A stretch of DNA of 25,766 nt from a virus: positions 1 to 25,766 of the IMG/VR virus record IMGVR_UViG_3300025590_000035; one strand, 5' to 3'. Both the position numbers and the translations under genes were made by a program. The notes under the pieces are model-generated. The model was not told the origin of the DNA, did no database searches, and was given only the letters and a program-made list of their open reading frames with translations. Within the stretch, counting starts at the first letter, position 1. Each line of letters starts with the position of its first letter. Positions 1 to 8,788 of this stretch are shown here, piece by piece.

Positions 1-1727
1 GCGTTAGTTCGTGAACCATCCATATGCTCAACAAACTCGGAAGCATTCTTACCATCAAGTAAATCTGCATCTAAGCCAGAGCCTGAGCCATCTACAGTCT
101 TAACTTTAGTCAGCACCTGTGCTGCCGTATCGGGAGAACCCGCAGCACCAGTAGCTCCCGTAGAACCTGTCGGCCCTTGTGGGCCAGTTGCACCCTGTGG
201 CCCAGTTGAGCCAGTGGAACCTTGTGGCCCTGTTGATCCATCACTACCGTCACTACCGTCACTACCCGCAGCACCAGTAGCACCAGTAGCACCAGTAGCT
301 CCAGTGGCACCTTGTATACCCTGCTGACCTTGTGGCCCTGCGACAGTAGAGTCCGCGCCGGTAGCACCTGTAGCACCTGTAGCTCCTGTAGCTCCTGTAG
401 CTCCTTGTGGCCCTGCGACAGTGGAGTCCGCGCCGGTTGCGCCAGTAGCTCCAGTTAGTCCCTGGATGCCCTGCTGACCTTGAGGGCCGGTACTGCCAGT
501 GGCTCCTGTGTCTCCGCGAGGCACGGTAAGCACACCAGTGCTGCTGTCGTATGCAGCAGAAGACCCTGCGGCACCAGTGGCGGCAGATAGTGAAGTGATG
601 TTGCTCAATGTTGTTGCGGCAGATGCAGCAGAAGTCGAAGCCTCTGACGCTTTAGTTGTGGCTGTAGACGCAGATGTAGCCGCGTTGGAGGCTGAATTTG
701 CAGCCTGTGTAGCTTTTGTAGTCGCTATACCAGCTTGGTTAGTGGCCGTTGTTGCTGAAGTGCTGCTACTTGCGGCTGATGTGCTGGAGGCTGCGGCACT
801 TGCTGCGGCTGCTGCGGCTTCGCTCTGGGCGCTTGACTCAGAACCGCTGGCGTTTGACGCAGATGTACCCGCTGAAGTAGCCGAAGCTGTCGCGCTTGAC
901 GCGCTTGCAGCAGCGGAGGATTGAGATGCTGCGGCAGAAACCTGTGCGGCTTCAGATGCAGCTTGTGCAGTTTCCGAATGTGTCTCAGCAGTTTCCGCAG
1001 ACACTCTAGCTGCAACAGCATTTGTCTCAGCGGTCTCTGCATTTACCTCTGCGGTCTCGGCATTAGTCTCAGCCAGTTCAGCAGCTACTTTCGCTGTGTT
1101 GGCAGAGGTGGCAGATGCTGCGGATTGCGCTGCGGAGGTAGCGGCATTGGAAGCTGACACTGAGGCTTCGCCAGATTTTGTAGTCGCAGTAGCTGCGCTC
1201 GCTGCTGCATTTGTCTCTGAAGTTGCCGCATTACTCGCGGAGGTAGATGCCTCTGAAGATTTAGTCGTTGCAGTAGATGCGGAGGTAGCCGCTGACGTTG
1301 CACTTGATGCCGCATTAGTTTCGGCAGTCTCAGCGTTAGTTTCAGCAGTCTCAGCATTTGTTTCAGCAGTCTCAGCCGCATTTTTTGAAGCGAGTGCAGA
1401 TGCCGCTGATGCAGTTGCCGCTGACGCATCACCCGCAATCGATGATGCTACGTTAGACGCATTTGTAGCTGACGTTGCGGCATTGGCTTCAGATGTAGCC
1501 GCATCATCCGCAGATGTAGCTGAGTTGGCCTCAGATATGGCTGCTGCGTTTTTAGATGCTAGGGCATCGGCTGTGTAGGCATCAGTCGTGGTTTGATCGG
1601 GCGATCCTTGGTAAAAGCCACCTGCTGTGTCCGTCTGCGCGACTGCATCTTCTGCGATTGTTGATTCTGTCGCGTCCGTAGACCCAACGACTGTGTCTGT
1701 CGGATTGTCACCAAAAAAACCACTCAT
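1..1727 (-). CDS. Tail fibre/stalk with collagen-like repeats, partial (C-terminus off the left edge)
   Basis: An open frame of 575 codons runs from the ATG at 1727 to the left edge with no stop. The short N-terminal part (about residues 1-45) is followed by a very Ala/Thr/Ser-rich region (about 45-390) with repeats of the A-E-T-N-A-E-T type, likely a helical or coiled trimeric stalk. About residues 400-533 are collagen-like G-X-Y triplets, mainly GAT, GPQ and GSD. The visible end contains LDADLLDG, a motif seen in many phage side-tail fibres just before receptor-binding or carbohydrate-binding repeats. The start lies 2 nt after the stop of the adaptor gene, with no strong Shine-Dalgarno sequence, which suggests translational coupling. 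The role is presumably host recognition at the virion tail. Family and frame are clear; the receptor and the distal domain cannot be seen. Confidence 0.88.
   Translation of the reverse strand, partial: MSGFFGDNPTDTVVGSTDATESTIAEDAVAQTDTAGGFYQGSPDQTTTDAYTADALASKNAAAISEANSATSADDAATSEANAATSATNASNVASSIAGDASAATASAASALASKNAAETAETNAETAETNAETAETNAASSATSAATSASTATTKSSEASTSASNAATSETNAAASAATATTKSGEASVSASNAATSAAQSAASATSANTAKVAAELAETNAETAEVNAETAETNAVAARVSAETAETHSETAQAASEAAQVSAAASQSSAAASASSATASATSAGTSASNASGSESSAQSEAAAAAASAAASSTSAASSSTSATTATNQAGIATTKATQAANSASNAATSASTATTKASEASTSAASAATTLSNITSLSAATGAAGSSAAYDSSTGVLTVPRGDTGATGSTGPQGQQGIQGLTGATGATGADSTVAGPQGATGATGATGATGATGADSTVAGPQGQQGIQGATGATGATGATGAAGSDGSDGSDGSTGPQGSTGSTGPQGATGPQGPTGSTGATGAAGSPDTAAQVLTKVKTVDGSGSGLDADLLDGKNASEFVEHMDGSRTN
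272..440. repeat. Collagen-like coding repeats in the fibre gene
   Basis: Short 9-bp units (plus strand ACCAGTAGC and ACCTGTAGC types) are tandemly repeated near 272-300 and 361-402. A longer block at 328-365 recurs at 403-440 with 36 of 38 bases identical, 75 bp apart, which is exactly 25 codons. All repeats keep the minus-strand frame and encode G-X-Y triplets, so unequal recombination would change stalk length without breaking the gene. Confidence 0.85.
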
Positions 1728-1729
1728 AT

Positions 1730-2329
1730 TTAGTACCCGCTATTTACTTGAGATGTTGCTCCACTCACTTCAGAGTCACGGGCGTGTTTCACCAATCGGC
1801 CATAAGCCTGCTGGTAGCCTATCTCCCACTTTTGAGAATCTGATCCTAAGAAGTTAGCGGCCTCGACGAGAGCGCCATACAGATACAGTTCAGGGGCTAG
1901 TGAAAGCATCACGTTTGTTGGTTCGCTACTAGTTAAGCGTCCACAATCGTAGTAGTAGATCATTCGTAACTCATCAGCAGCCACAACGGTGGGAGTTGGA
2001 AAAAACTTCAACCTATACGTTTCCCTGGCGAAGTAAGTTGGCTTGCCAGACGCGGGAACGTAGCTGTGAATGTCAGACAGAGATATTCTGTCCAAGGGGA
2101 CGTAGTTCCAAAAAACATCTTTGATTTCTAAAAAGTCACTAGGCAGCGTTGCATAGCCGTCAGTGTTTATAGTTAGCAAAACTGTTTTTTCGTTAGTTGG
2201 AACGCGAACTTCGTGGAATATTCTGTTTTCCGCGAGTTCAATAAAATCTGGAATTTCAGTTGCTAGGTCGGTTCGATTTAACCAATTAGCAATTGAGGCT
2301 TTGAGGCCGTCTAGGGTTGTCATACTCAT
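1730..2329 (-). CDS. SU10-type head-tail adaptor protein
   Basis: A 199-aa protein. The start is taken as the ATG at 2329 ([10 protein letters not shown]), not a further upstream codon, because this ATG overlaps the previous gene's TGA as ATGA. The sequence shows features I associate with the SU10 adaptor family: an N-terminal helix with WLNRTDL, then [12 protein letters not shown], a [13 protein letters not shown] segment, GKPTYFARE followed by LKFFPTP, and a C-terminal [17 protein letters not shown] helix. Such proteins form the ring below the portal that joins head to tail. It lies between the capsid cluster and the tail fibre, as expected. The assignment rests on motif recognition, not on a search. 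Confidence 0.75.
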   Translation of the reverse strand: MSMTTLDGLKASIANWLNRTDLATEIPDFIELAENRIFHEVRVPTNEKTVLLTINTDGYATLPSDFLEIKDVFWNYVPLDRISLSDIHSYVPASGKPTYFARETYRLKFFPTPTVVAADELRMIYYYDCGRLTSSEPTNVMLSLAPELYLYGALVEAANFLGSDSQKWEIGYQQAYGRLVKHARDSEVSGATSQVNSGY

Positions 2330-2637
2330 AGTCTGCCGCCGCCTGTGCGTAAATAAGCGTACTCTGGTGAATTGAGTTTCTTTTTCATGCGTATTAAATC
2401 TTCGCGGTTTGGTGACATCACGTTGATGCCTTCTTGCATCCACTCAACAGCCACCACATCAGGTATTGTCGCTACGCGAACCATGTCGCCCATGCGCTGA
2501 CCTTCAGCCTGTTCTCTGGCCTTTTTATTGGCTTCAAGAATTCCGCTAACGTCTTGACTGTGGCTTATGTGGATTTTGTCATCGCTCTGATCGTGTTGAA
2601 CATTTGCGATCATTTCGCCAGTTGAGAAACCGGACAT
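2326..2637 (-). CDS. Small conserved phage head-region protein
   Basis: A 103-aa protein of unknown function beginning MSGFSTGEMI. The ATG at 2637 is preceded by a strong Shine-Dalgarno sequence (GGAGG, 6 nt upstream), so this start is preferred over a longer reading that runs into the upstream terminator. It is charged and soluble, with no membrane segment. Small genes at this position between capsid and adaptor are common in SU10-like and related podoviruses. It is separated from the capsid gene by a strong terminator but couples by ATGA overlap to the adaptor gene. A decoration or minor head protein is possible but not shown. Confidence 0.7.
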   Translation of the reverse strand: MSGFSTGEMIANVQHDQSDDKIHISHSQDVSGILEANKKAREQAEGQRMGDMVRVATIPDVVAVEWMQEGINVMSPNREDLIRMKKKLNSPEYAYLRTGGGRL

Positions 2638-2649
2638 TTGTAACCTCCC

Positions 2650-2684
2650 TAAATAAATAAAAGGATGGCCCCGAAGGGCCACCC
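2650..2684 (-). terminator. Rho-independent terminator downstream of the major capsid gene
   Basis: On the minus strand a 9-bp GC-rich stem (one G-T wobble) closes a C(UUCG)G tetraloop. The stem arms are 2676-2684 and 2663-2671, followed by TTTTATTTATTT. It sits 13 bp after the capsid stop codon. Partial termination here would raise capsid output relative to adaptor and fibre. Confidence 0.88.
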
Positions 2685-2696
2685 AGTTTTATTGCT

Positions 2697-3596
2697 TTAA
2701 GCAGTTAGCGCGTTGATAAGACCTGACGCTTTGTCATTTTCACAAACCAAAGTTTGCTCAGTGATCATTTGCTTTTTCTCGCTGTCGCCGTTACGGGCGA
2801 GGTTGATAGTCTGCATTGGACGCAGAACTGCGCGTGACCAATATTCGGTATCAAGCACCAGGCAAGAGTTGGCTTGGAGGAAGCGATTTGGAACCACTGA
2901 ACACTCGCCAAATGGCGACACATATAAATCCACGCTATTCACTAGCTTGGTGCCAGTGCTGAAGTCACGCTCACGGCCTGCTGAAGCAGCAAAGTTAGCT
3001 ACTACTACGGAGTGAGATGGAGTCACCTGAATCTGGTTAGGATCGCCACCAGCTTCATATACAGACTGCAAAGTACCCAACAGCAACGCTTCAGTGAAGG
3101 TGCGGTTAGAACCGGCAGTGTTAGTGGTGCTTGCGTTGATCTGGTTCTGAGCAGAGGTTAGCTGACGAGCAGTAGTTGCGTTACCGGCAGTACCTGCCTG
3201 TCCAGCGCCAACGAATGCGAATTCGATATCTCGACGCATTTCCTTGCCTTTCATGGCCACGTTCATCGCCAAATCTGAATCTCTACCGTGCTTTTCAACA
3301 GCTTCAGAAGTTCCTGAAGACTGAACTACCTTGGTGAAAATCTGCGTGTTAGCAGTTTTCATGGTGGTAGTGTTGTTAGCTGCTGCGCCTGCATCCGCGC
3401 CTTCAACTGCGGCGTTAGCGCCTACAGCAGCAAGCTCTGATGTCTGCCACTGGTGTAGCGTGGCTGATGCTGTGCCTGTTCCGATTGAAGAAGTAAAGGG
3501 CGTCAAAGTAGGAGATATATCGTAAATTATATCCTCAATATCTTGTTTTAGACCGACCTGGTCGTAAGTTTTTAAAGTGTTAGCTACTACTGGCAT
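2697..3596 (-). CDS. Major capsid protein, DUF5309/SU10 type
   Basis: A 299-aa protein. The N-terminal segment DIEDIIYDISPTLTPFTSSI, followed by a WQTSEL motif, is the signature I recognise for the SU10 major head protein family (DUF5309), an HK97-fold capsid subunit. Further family-like features are AVEGADAG near residue 65, KGKEMRRDIEFAF near 117-130, and a C-terminal region with a conserved tyrosine-tryptophan pair (EYWSRAV). The length is normal for a family without a fused protease. The scaffold gene lies just upstream and a strong terminator just downstream. The start ATG at 3596 has a weak upstream AGGT. It forms the icosahedral shell. Confidence 0.88.
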   Translation of the reverse strand: MPVVANTLKTYDQVGLKQDIEDIIYDISPTLTPFTSSIGTGTASATLHQWQTSELAAVGANAAVEGADAGAAANNTTTMKTANTQIFTKVVQSSGTSEAVEKHGRDSDLAMNVAMKGKEMRRDIEFAFVGAGQAGTAGNATTARQLTSAQNQINASTTNTAGSNRTFTEALLLGTLQSVYEAGGDPNQIQVTPSHSVVVANFAASAGRERDFSTGTKLVNSVDLYVSPFGECSVVPNRFLQANSCLVLDTEYWSRAVLRPMQTINLARNGDSEKKQMITEQTLVCENDKASGLINALTA

Positions 3597-3613
3597 GATT
3601 ATTTACCTAAAAG

Positions 3614-4582
3614 TTAAGTTTTGTTCAAGAGGGCTTGAACAGCATCTTCCATAGAGCCAGAATTTTTTAGACGTTGACGCGACTTGCGATAGTTGTCCTT
3701 TTTTCCTAAATCTTTTGGTTCTGCTTTCTTGCCCGATAAAGTTTTTTTCGGTGTCGCTTTTACTTTCTTTTGCGTAACCGATTTCGCCTGATCAAACTTC
3801 ATAGCTTTGTACAATGCCGTAATCATTCGGTGGTCGTGGGTCTCGTTGAATTCTTCAGAGGTCACGCCTAACGACTTTGTTGCGTACTCACCAATTGAGT
3901 AGTACAAGTCATTATTCCAATTAGGGATTGTTGATTTGAGTACAGTCAGGCTTTCTTTGGCACTTTCTTTTGCTGCCGCCTGTTGCTGTTTTTCAGAACG
4001 CTGTTGATGCTCGTTAGCCTGTGCGCGAATAAAATCGTGCGTCTGCTTCGTTTGCTCAAACATAGCCTTCGCTTGCTTGTATTGATCGGGGTTGTCCACT
4101 GCGGCTTGTTCCCAATTCACGTTATCGAACCGTGATAGGTCTGCTCCAGCAGCGGTCAAGAGGGCGCTCAATGAGGATTCGTAAGTAGCCGTTTGTTCTT
4201 CGGCGGCTTTACGCTGTTCGGCAACAGATTGCGTCTTCTTGGTGTAATCAGCCTGTCGCATGTAACCAAGTTTAATCTCTTCAACCGATACGGACTCGCC
4301 GTCGATCTCGATATTGCCTTCGGTTATATATTCAGGTGCGGCTTCTGGTTCATCTTCAGATTCTTCGGTTGGGTCTTCGACCTCCTCAGTTTCTTCTGAC
4401 TCCTCTTCAACTTCCTGCGACTCTTCGATCACTTCATCGGTAGTCTCTTCGACCACCTCTTGCTCATCTTCAGGTACTTCGGTTTGTTCCTCTGGCGAGG
4501 ACTCCATCGCAGCCGTTAGTCTAGCAATAATGTCGTTACCACTTGCTTCAGTTGAGTCCTGTGCGGTTTGCTCTTCTGACAT
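3614..4582 (-). CDS. Capsid assembly scaffold protein
   Basis: A 322-aa protein with no enzyme motif. Residues about 30-85 are extremely acidic, with runs of Glu and Asp. The middle (about 115-215) is helical and Gln/Ala/Lys-rich, fit for coiled coil (LGYMRQADYTKKTQS, then QQQAAAKESAKE). The C-terminus (about 265-322) is strongly basic and Lys-rich, the usual capsid-binding end. This acidic-helical-basic layout and the position directly upstream of the capsid gene are typical of podovirus scaffolds. The start ATG at 4582 has a good GGAG Shine-Dalgarno sequence. No serine protease motif was seen, so I do not call it a protease fusion. Confidence 0.82.
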   Translation of the reverse strand: MSEEQTAQDSTEASGNDIIARLTAAMESSPEEQTEVPEDEQEVVEETTDEVIEESQEVEEESEETEEVEDPTEESEDEPEAAPEYITEGNIEIDGESVSVEEIKLGYMRQADYTKKTQSVAEQRKAAEEQTATYESSLSALLTAAGADLSRFDNVNWEQAAVDNPDQYKQAKAMFEQTKQTHDFIRAQANEHQQRSEKQQQAAAKESAKESLTVLKSTIPNWNNDLYYSIGEYATKSLGVTSEEFNETHDHRMITALYKAMKFDQAKSVTQKKVKATPKKTLSGKKAEPKDLGKKDNYRKSRQRLKNSGSMEDAVQALLNKT

Positions 4583-4597
4583 GGTTATTCTCCTATT

Positions 4598-4852
4598 TTA
4601 CACTTCTTCCTGTGTCTTTGTTAATTCGTACTGATTGACCATGCCTGCAAGCTGCTGCACAAAGACCTGACCGGCCTTAAACATGTTGTATAAACGCTCC
4701 CTTTCGGCATCTGCTTCTGGGGGCGTAGCGAGAATTTGGTCTACTATCTGATGGTTCATTGTTTGAAACGCTTTGTTAAAAACTGCGCTGTCTAACATCT
4801 CTTTTGCGGCATTCGCTTCAGTTGCGATATCGCCCACTTCTAAATTACTCAT
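4598..4852 (-). CDS. Small head-module protein, unknown function
   Basis: An 84-aa, mostly helical, mildly acidic protein that I do not recognise by function. The start ATG at 4852 has GGAG 7 nt upstream and overlaps the end of the preceding gene by 8 nt, so the two are probably translated together. It has no cysteine pairs, membrane segment or signal peptide. Its place between portal and scaffold suggests a virion-assembly role. Confidence 0.65.
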   Translation of the reverse strand: MSNLEVGDIATEANAAKEMLDSAVFNKAFQTMNHQIVDQILATPPEADAERERLYNMFKAGQVFVQQLAGMVNQYELTKTQEEV

Positions 4853-5063
4853 CGGTTAACTCCACTGTTGTGGTTGGTTTAGGTTTGATTTTTGCCATAC
4901 GCCCCCGCGAAGGGGCTTTAGGCATTGCCGTGTCTTTATCTAGCTTTCCGTCTTTCCACTTTTGAAATTCATCAAACGCCTGCTTTCGCGTTTTTTTCTT
5001 TGCATATTTTTTGTCGTTAGCCTTTTTTATAAAGGCATCGAACCTGTTCGCATCTTCAGTCAT
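4845..5063 (-). CDS. Small basic head-module protein, unknown function
   Basis: A 72-aa, Lys-rich protein (many KK and KKK clusters in residues 13-30 and a KIKPKP segment near 57-62). No domain is recognised. Its ATG overlaps the portal stop by one base (TAATG), and its end overlaps the next gene by 8 nt, so it is locked into the portal-scaffold operon. The net charge would suit nucleic acid or scaffold contact, but this is only a guess. Confidence 0.62.
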   Translation of the reverse strand: MTEDANRFDAFIKKANDKKYAKKKTRKQAFDEFQKWKDGKLDKDTAMPKAPSRGRMAKIKPKPTTTVELTDE

Positions 5064-7156
5064 TAGCCAATACTCACGTTGCGTTTTTGTTCAGTTTCAA
5101 GTTGCAATTCTGCTTCTGACATCTCCATTTCGTGGGTCTGCTTCTCAACATCCAACATCAACCGGCTCTCTGTCTCTTCCTGGTTGTGCTGCATGTTCTC
5201 CATCTCAATGATCATCTTGTTCTGCTCTTTCATCACATCGAGTTCTAACTGGCCTTCCAGAACGGCAACCTGTCGTGCAGTCATACCCGCGTTGAACTTC
5301 TCAACTTCTGCCTGCTTGGCTGCGGCCTCTTCCTGCTGCTGCTGCATCATCTGCTGCTGCTCTTGGAACTCTGGGCTATTTGGATCGAACAGGTACATGC
5401 CGCCAGACTTAATGTTCAGCAGCTCATATGCGCGACTCAGCAGCGCGTGACGCTGCGGCGCGTTGTACATGCCACCCACATTGGGATCGTTGGGGTTCAT
5501 CGTGAACTGCTGATCAAGTGACAACAGTATCTGCGCTTCTTGTGCCTGCTCTTCAGGCGTTAGGGCCACAGCGACAGACATCTCGGTACGGTCACCTAAG
5601 AACTGCGGGTTAACAGGAATAAACTGGCCGTCTAGCTGAACCATCTTTTCCTGGGACTCGTTCTCCACCGCTAGGCGGTAGATGTCGTGCATCAGGGGCT
5701 TTAAGAAGTTCTCAGCTAAGTTGCGGGCCATGACCATGATTCTGCGGTTACTGGCGTTCATAAACTGAGTGATCAGGTCAGAACTGTTCTGCTTACTAAC
5801 AACAGTGCTGTCCATGCCACGGGCCATACGGCTCATACCGCTACGCGCTTCCTTCTCAGTTTCAAGGTTCTCAATCGCCTGGAAGACGGTGCCTGAGAGG
5901 TTAGGCATCGGCATAGGTCTGACAACCGACTCAGGGTTCGGGCTGTTAACGTCGATAACTGCTCCGACCTTATTCTGTAGCAGGTCTCTGGGATTCTTAA
6001 CCAGGGACAGGTTAGCGATGAACCGTGAGGTGTTAGTCATAAAGGTGTGATCGACCACGCCACGCTTCAAGCTGCTCTGCGTTTTCTGTATATCAAACAG
6101 AACATCCGCAAGGCTCATACCGTGGAACCTGTGAGGCAGTGGGAATGGCGTGAAGTACCGAAAAGGCTTCTCGCTGACTATCTCAACGTCCAACATAACT
6201 CTGCGGCTGTGAAGTACCTTCAGCACTACGCACTTCTGCAAGTCTTCGCGGTACTTCTTCATGTAACTTTCGTAGATAGTGACGTACTGGCGATCATGGT
6301 TGTCGCTGTTATCGTCATCGTGGCGAAACCCATCGACAGCGTCACGGCCTATACGCCCGTCACCTTTCATGTCCTTATCTTCATCCAGCTTGGCGACCAG
6401 GTCAGGGTCGTAGCCCTCACTTAATAGCTCACCACGGGTGCGGCTGGTTCTGTGCGAACAGAAGTCAGCATCCTCTTCATCCGTAGCGCGAGGGGTTACA
6501 AGGAAGTCTTCGGGTGGGATAACCTCAATACATATTTTACTCTTATCGATCTTCCGCAAAAGCTCACCGCTATATAGCGCCTGTGGAACCTCGATAACCT
6601 GACCACTTTGCGGGTCTTGAGTCTCGCCAACCTGCTGCGTGTCTTGGTACTCAGTGATGGTGACGTTCTCATCAGACGCAAGCTGATTAAAGCTGGCCTC
6701 ATCTAAACCCTCAAAGGTTTCCTCGTCATACTCATAATAATTCTTGTAGTACCGCTTCACGATTCCAGTCTTAGCGACCAGCGCATCGTGAATCACATCG
6801 TGCAGAATCTTTGATCCTTTATTCTCACGATAGAAAATGTAGTTAGTCAGCGCCGTAGCCATCTTGGCAGGCAGAAAGTCCTCTGCGGTTTGCGGATCGA
6901 AGCGGCACACGTTGCGGTCAGCCGTGAAGGTTTCCATCAACATCGCCTTCACGCTCTCGACTGCGTCAAAAACGTCCATGCTCACATGCTGTGATCTGCC
7001 GGTGCGCTCATTACCCAGCGGCATACCGTAGTAATAGCTGTGGCCCTTGTCCCGCTGCTCACCGATCTCGCTCTCAGAGTATGAGTCGGCGGCGTTAATC
7101 ATGTTTTCTAACGAGGCAAGCAACTCGCCTTCGTTTATCTCAGAAGTTATATTCAT
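5063..7156 (-). CDS. Portal protein
   Basis: A 697-aa protein with the look of podovirus head-to-tail portals. It has an N-terminal helical segment, a GHSYYYGMPLGNERTGRS motif near residue 40, then DVFDAVESVKAML and the FTADRNVCRFDP segment. A long central wing/stem follows (PEDFLVTPRATDEEDADF, then PFPLPHRFHGMSLADVLFDI). The last 140 residues are Gln/Glu/Met-rich coiled coil (about 555-690), as in P22-like barrels. The length is at the upper range for portals. It sits between terminase and scaffold, with a 17-nt overlap with the terminase gene. The ATG at 7156 has AGGA upstream. The dodecameric ring is the DNA entry and exit channel. Confidence 0.87.
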   Translation of the reverse strand: MNITSEINEGELLASLENMINAADSYSESEIGEQRDKGHSYYYGMPLGNERTGRSQHVSMDVFDAVESVKAMLMETFTADRNVCRFDPQTAEDFLPAKMATALTNYIFYRENKGSKILHDVIHDALVAKTGIVKRYYKNYYEYDEETFEGLDEASFNQLASDENVTITEYQDTQQVGETQDPQSGQVIEVPQALYSGELLRKIDKSKICIEVIPPEDFLVTPRATDEEDADFCSHRTSRTRGELLSEGYDPDLVAKLDEDKDMKGDGRIGRDAVDGFRHDDDNSDNHDRQYVTIYESYMKKYREDLQKCVVLKVLHSRRVMLDVEIVSEKPFRYFTPFPLPHRFHGMSLADVLFDIQKTQSSLKRGVVDHTFMTNTSRFIANLSLVKNPRDLLQNKVGAVIDVNSPNPESVVRPMPMPNLSGTVFQAIENLETEKEARSGMSRMARGMDSTVVSKQNSSDLITQFMNASNRRIMVMARNLAENFLKPLMHDIYRLAVENESQEKMVQLDGQFIPVNPQFLGDRTEMSVAVALTPEEQAQEAQILLSLDQQFTMNPNDPNVGGMYNAPQRHALLSRAYELLNIKSGGMYLFDPNSPEFQEQQQMMQQQQEEAAAKQAEVEKFNAGMTARQVAVLEGQLELDVMKEQNKMIIEMENMQHNQEETESRLMLDVEKQTHEMEMSEAELQLETEQKRNVSIG

Positions 7157-8678
7157 GGGTCGTATATCCTGACTGTCCGTTGGTTAGTTGCTGTCGCTCG
7201 ACTGCGTTTTGCCCGTAGCGGGTCACTGAGATCGCTGAATACCGCGTGGCATCCATCAAATCGTCAAATTCTTTGTGAATCTTCCCTTTCTTCCGGTGAT
7301 ACCGGCGAAACTCTTCAAACCACGGAACCAAGTTGCTGAACACCCGCAAACGCCCAGTGCGAAACCTCTCCAACATCTCCATCAGTCCTGGCTCGACGTA
7401 GTTGGTGCCATCGGAGTTTGTGAATCGCCCGATCATCAGCACCCCCGCCTCCAAGTACATCTCCGCTAGAGTTTTGCCGCTGCCCTTCTCTGTGTTGTCG
7501 CCGTCATGGGGATAGATGCAGGGGATATCCTTACCCCTGGACTTGATAACAGTTGAGTGGACGGCTGGAATCTCGCCTTCTTTCTTGTAAGCGTCATAGA
7601 CGTATATGACATCTGAGTCAGGGTCGTAGGCCGTCCAGACACAGGTGGTCGGGTGCGTTATTCCGAAGTCCACAGCACACAATTTCTTGTAATGCTCCGG
7701 TATTTCAAACGGCTCAATCTTTATAGCCTCTTCGGCTATGGGGAAGACCATGCCCTCACCCAGAACGGGTATGCCCTTTGACCGCATATCCCGCTGGTAC
7801 TCTGGAATAGCCGCTAAAAGCTGGGTCTTAGTCTCTTCAGTGATGTGTGGCGCATCGTTCCATGTGACATTCTGGAGATACTGGCCCTTGTTCGGGTTGT
7901 CCATGAACTGACTTACCAGTTCAGTCATCCCGTTCTCTGGGGTCAAAGTACCGACGAGGTAGCCGCCCTTCCCATCGTTGCCAGTGGCAGTCCTCGTTAA
8001 ACACTGAGGATAAATGGTAGGGTCGGTCGGCTCCTCGTCGATCCAGATGTAGTCCTGCGAACTACCCATGAGGACATGCTGACCCTGTGTGTAGGACTTA
8101 AAACTTACAAGGCTTGTATTACCCGCCGCATGGCGCACAGCCACATCTCTTGGTAGCCGTGGCGTTCCCATCGCAGGGGTTACTTGGTAGATAAGCCTTT
8201 GAGGTATGAGGCCAGAGCCGTCGAACTTCCCCTCGCCCAAGTACATGCCCAACAATTCTTTAACGATTACATCGCGTAGCTGCTCACCGGACACGCCCAG
8301 GCACCATATCTTTGTAGGTCGGGTGAACCTGATCCCCACCCACCAATCTGGATATAAGCCTGTGAGGTGAAATGCTACTTCTGCTGCCTGTGAAGCAGTT
8401 TTGCCTACGCGGTTTGCCGCCATCAGCATTCGTTGTTTGTTGTCTTTACCAGCGGCGTAGAAGTCTTCTTGCCAACCGTATGGCTCCCAATACTTCAGAC
8501 GGTTCTGGGCCTTGTGCAGTTTCACCACGCGCATGGCTTCCGCGATTTTCTCCGCTTTATTTTTCTGAGCCGCTGTCAGAGCAGGTACTTTCTTTTTTGA
8601 ACCCGATTTTTTTGAAGCCGTTTCTGTCACAAAGACCGCCCTGTGTGTAACGAGATATGTGGGGGCGTAGCGCCCCAC
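7140..8678 (-). CDS. terL: Terminase large subunit
   Basis: A 512-aa DNA-packaging motor and headful or cos nuclease. The ATPase shows a Walker A variant AANRVGKT (about residues 87-94), Walker B YIWIDEE, and a coupling-like VGTLTPENG. The C-terminal RNase H-like nuclease shows AVDFGITHPTTC (first Asp) and DDLMDATRY (last acidic pair). The listed start is a GTG at 8678, preceded by GAGGT at ideal spacing, but that GTG lies in the stem of a hairpin. A second GTG at 8630 would give a protein shorter by 16 residues, with the Lys-rich N-terminus usual for the family. The stop overlaps the portal start by 17 nt. Confidence 0.93.
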   Translation of the reverse strand: MGRYAPTYLVTHRAVFVTETASKKSGSKKKVPALTAAQKNKAEKIAEAMRVVKLHKAQNRLKYWEPYGWQEDFYAAGKDNKQRMLMAANRVGKTASQAAEVAFHLTGLYPDWWVGIRFTRPTKIWCLGVSGEQLRDVIVKELLGMYLGEGKFDGSGLIPQRLIYQVTPAMGTPRLPRDVAVRHAAGNTSLVSFKSYTQGQHVLMGSSQDYIWIDEEPTDPTIYPQCLTRTATGNDGKGGYLVGTLTPENGMTELVSQFMDNPNKGQYLQNVTWNDAPHITEETKTQLLAAIPEYQRDMRSKGIPVLGEGMVFPIAEEAIKIEPFEIPEHYKKLCAVDFGITHPTTCVWTAYDPDSDVIYVYDAYKKEGEIPAVHSTVIKSRGKDIPCIYPHDGDNTEKGSGKTLAEMYLEAGVLMIGRFTNSDGTNYVEPGLMEMLERFRTGRLRVFSNLVPWFEEFRRYHRKKGKIHKEFDDLMDATRYSAISVTRYGQNAVERQQLTNGQSGYTTHEYNF

Positions 8679-8779
8679 AGGAGTACCTCGATTTTGCGAA
8701 GCGCATCTGAAATGGGCGCTTCCCAGGCTATTCGGTTATCAAATGCAACGTCTTTTTGTGATCCGGTGACGTAAGTCAT
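8627..8779 (-). CDS. Possible small protein between terminase genes
   Basis: A 50-aa frame (MTYVTGSQKD start) fills the gap after the small terminase gene. Its TGA overlaps the second GTG candidate start of the large terminase as GTGA, which would be a normal coupling arrangement. Against it are a weak ribosome-binding site and a 52-nt overlap with the preferred large terminase start. It has no recognised domain. Its first codons lie within an 18-bp sequence repeated at attP. Confidence 0.28.
   Translation of the reverse strand: MTYVTGSQKDVAFDNRIAWEAPISDALRKIEVLLWGATPPHISLHTGRSL
8658..8679 (-). promoter_or_regulatory. Hairpin over the candidate terL start
   Basis: TGTGGGG-GCG / CGC-CCCACA forms a 9-bp stem with one bulged base and a 3-nt loop. 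On the mRNA, the GUG at 8676-8678 lies in the 5' arm. It could hide that start codon or mark the real start as the downstream GTG at 8630. There is no T tract, so it is not a terminator. Confidence 0.45.
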
Positions 8780-8788
8780 TGATTTATA
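8771..8788. repeat. 18-bp repeat TATAAATCAATGACTTAC (terminase copy, minus strand)
   Basis: The second copy lies in the 140-bp gap between the small and large terminase genes, in inverted orientation to the attP copy. Its flanks do not match the attP flanks. Confidence 0.8.

Noticed and set aside
499-1578. Ala/Val-rich open frames on the plus strand (499-924, 1096-1578)
   Set aside because: They are antisense to the Ala/Thr/Ser-rich fibre stalk; GC-rich repeats leave the opposite strand open. The minus frame is continuous and has fibre motifs.
3614-4582. Head maturation protease fused to scaffold
   Set aside because: No Ser-His-Asp or ClpP-like motif is visible; composition fits a scaffold only.
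4314-4634. Ser-rich plus-strand frame
   Set aside because: It is the complement of the Glu-rich scaffold segment (GAA/GAG read as TTC/CTC and shifted), with no ribosome-binding site.
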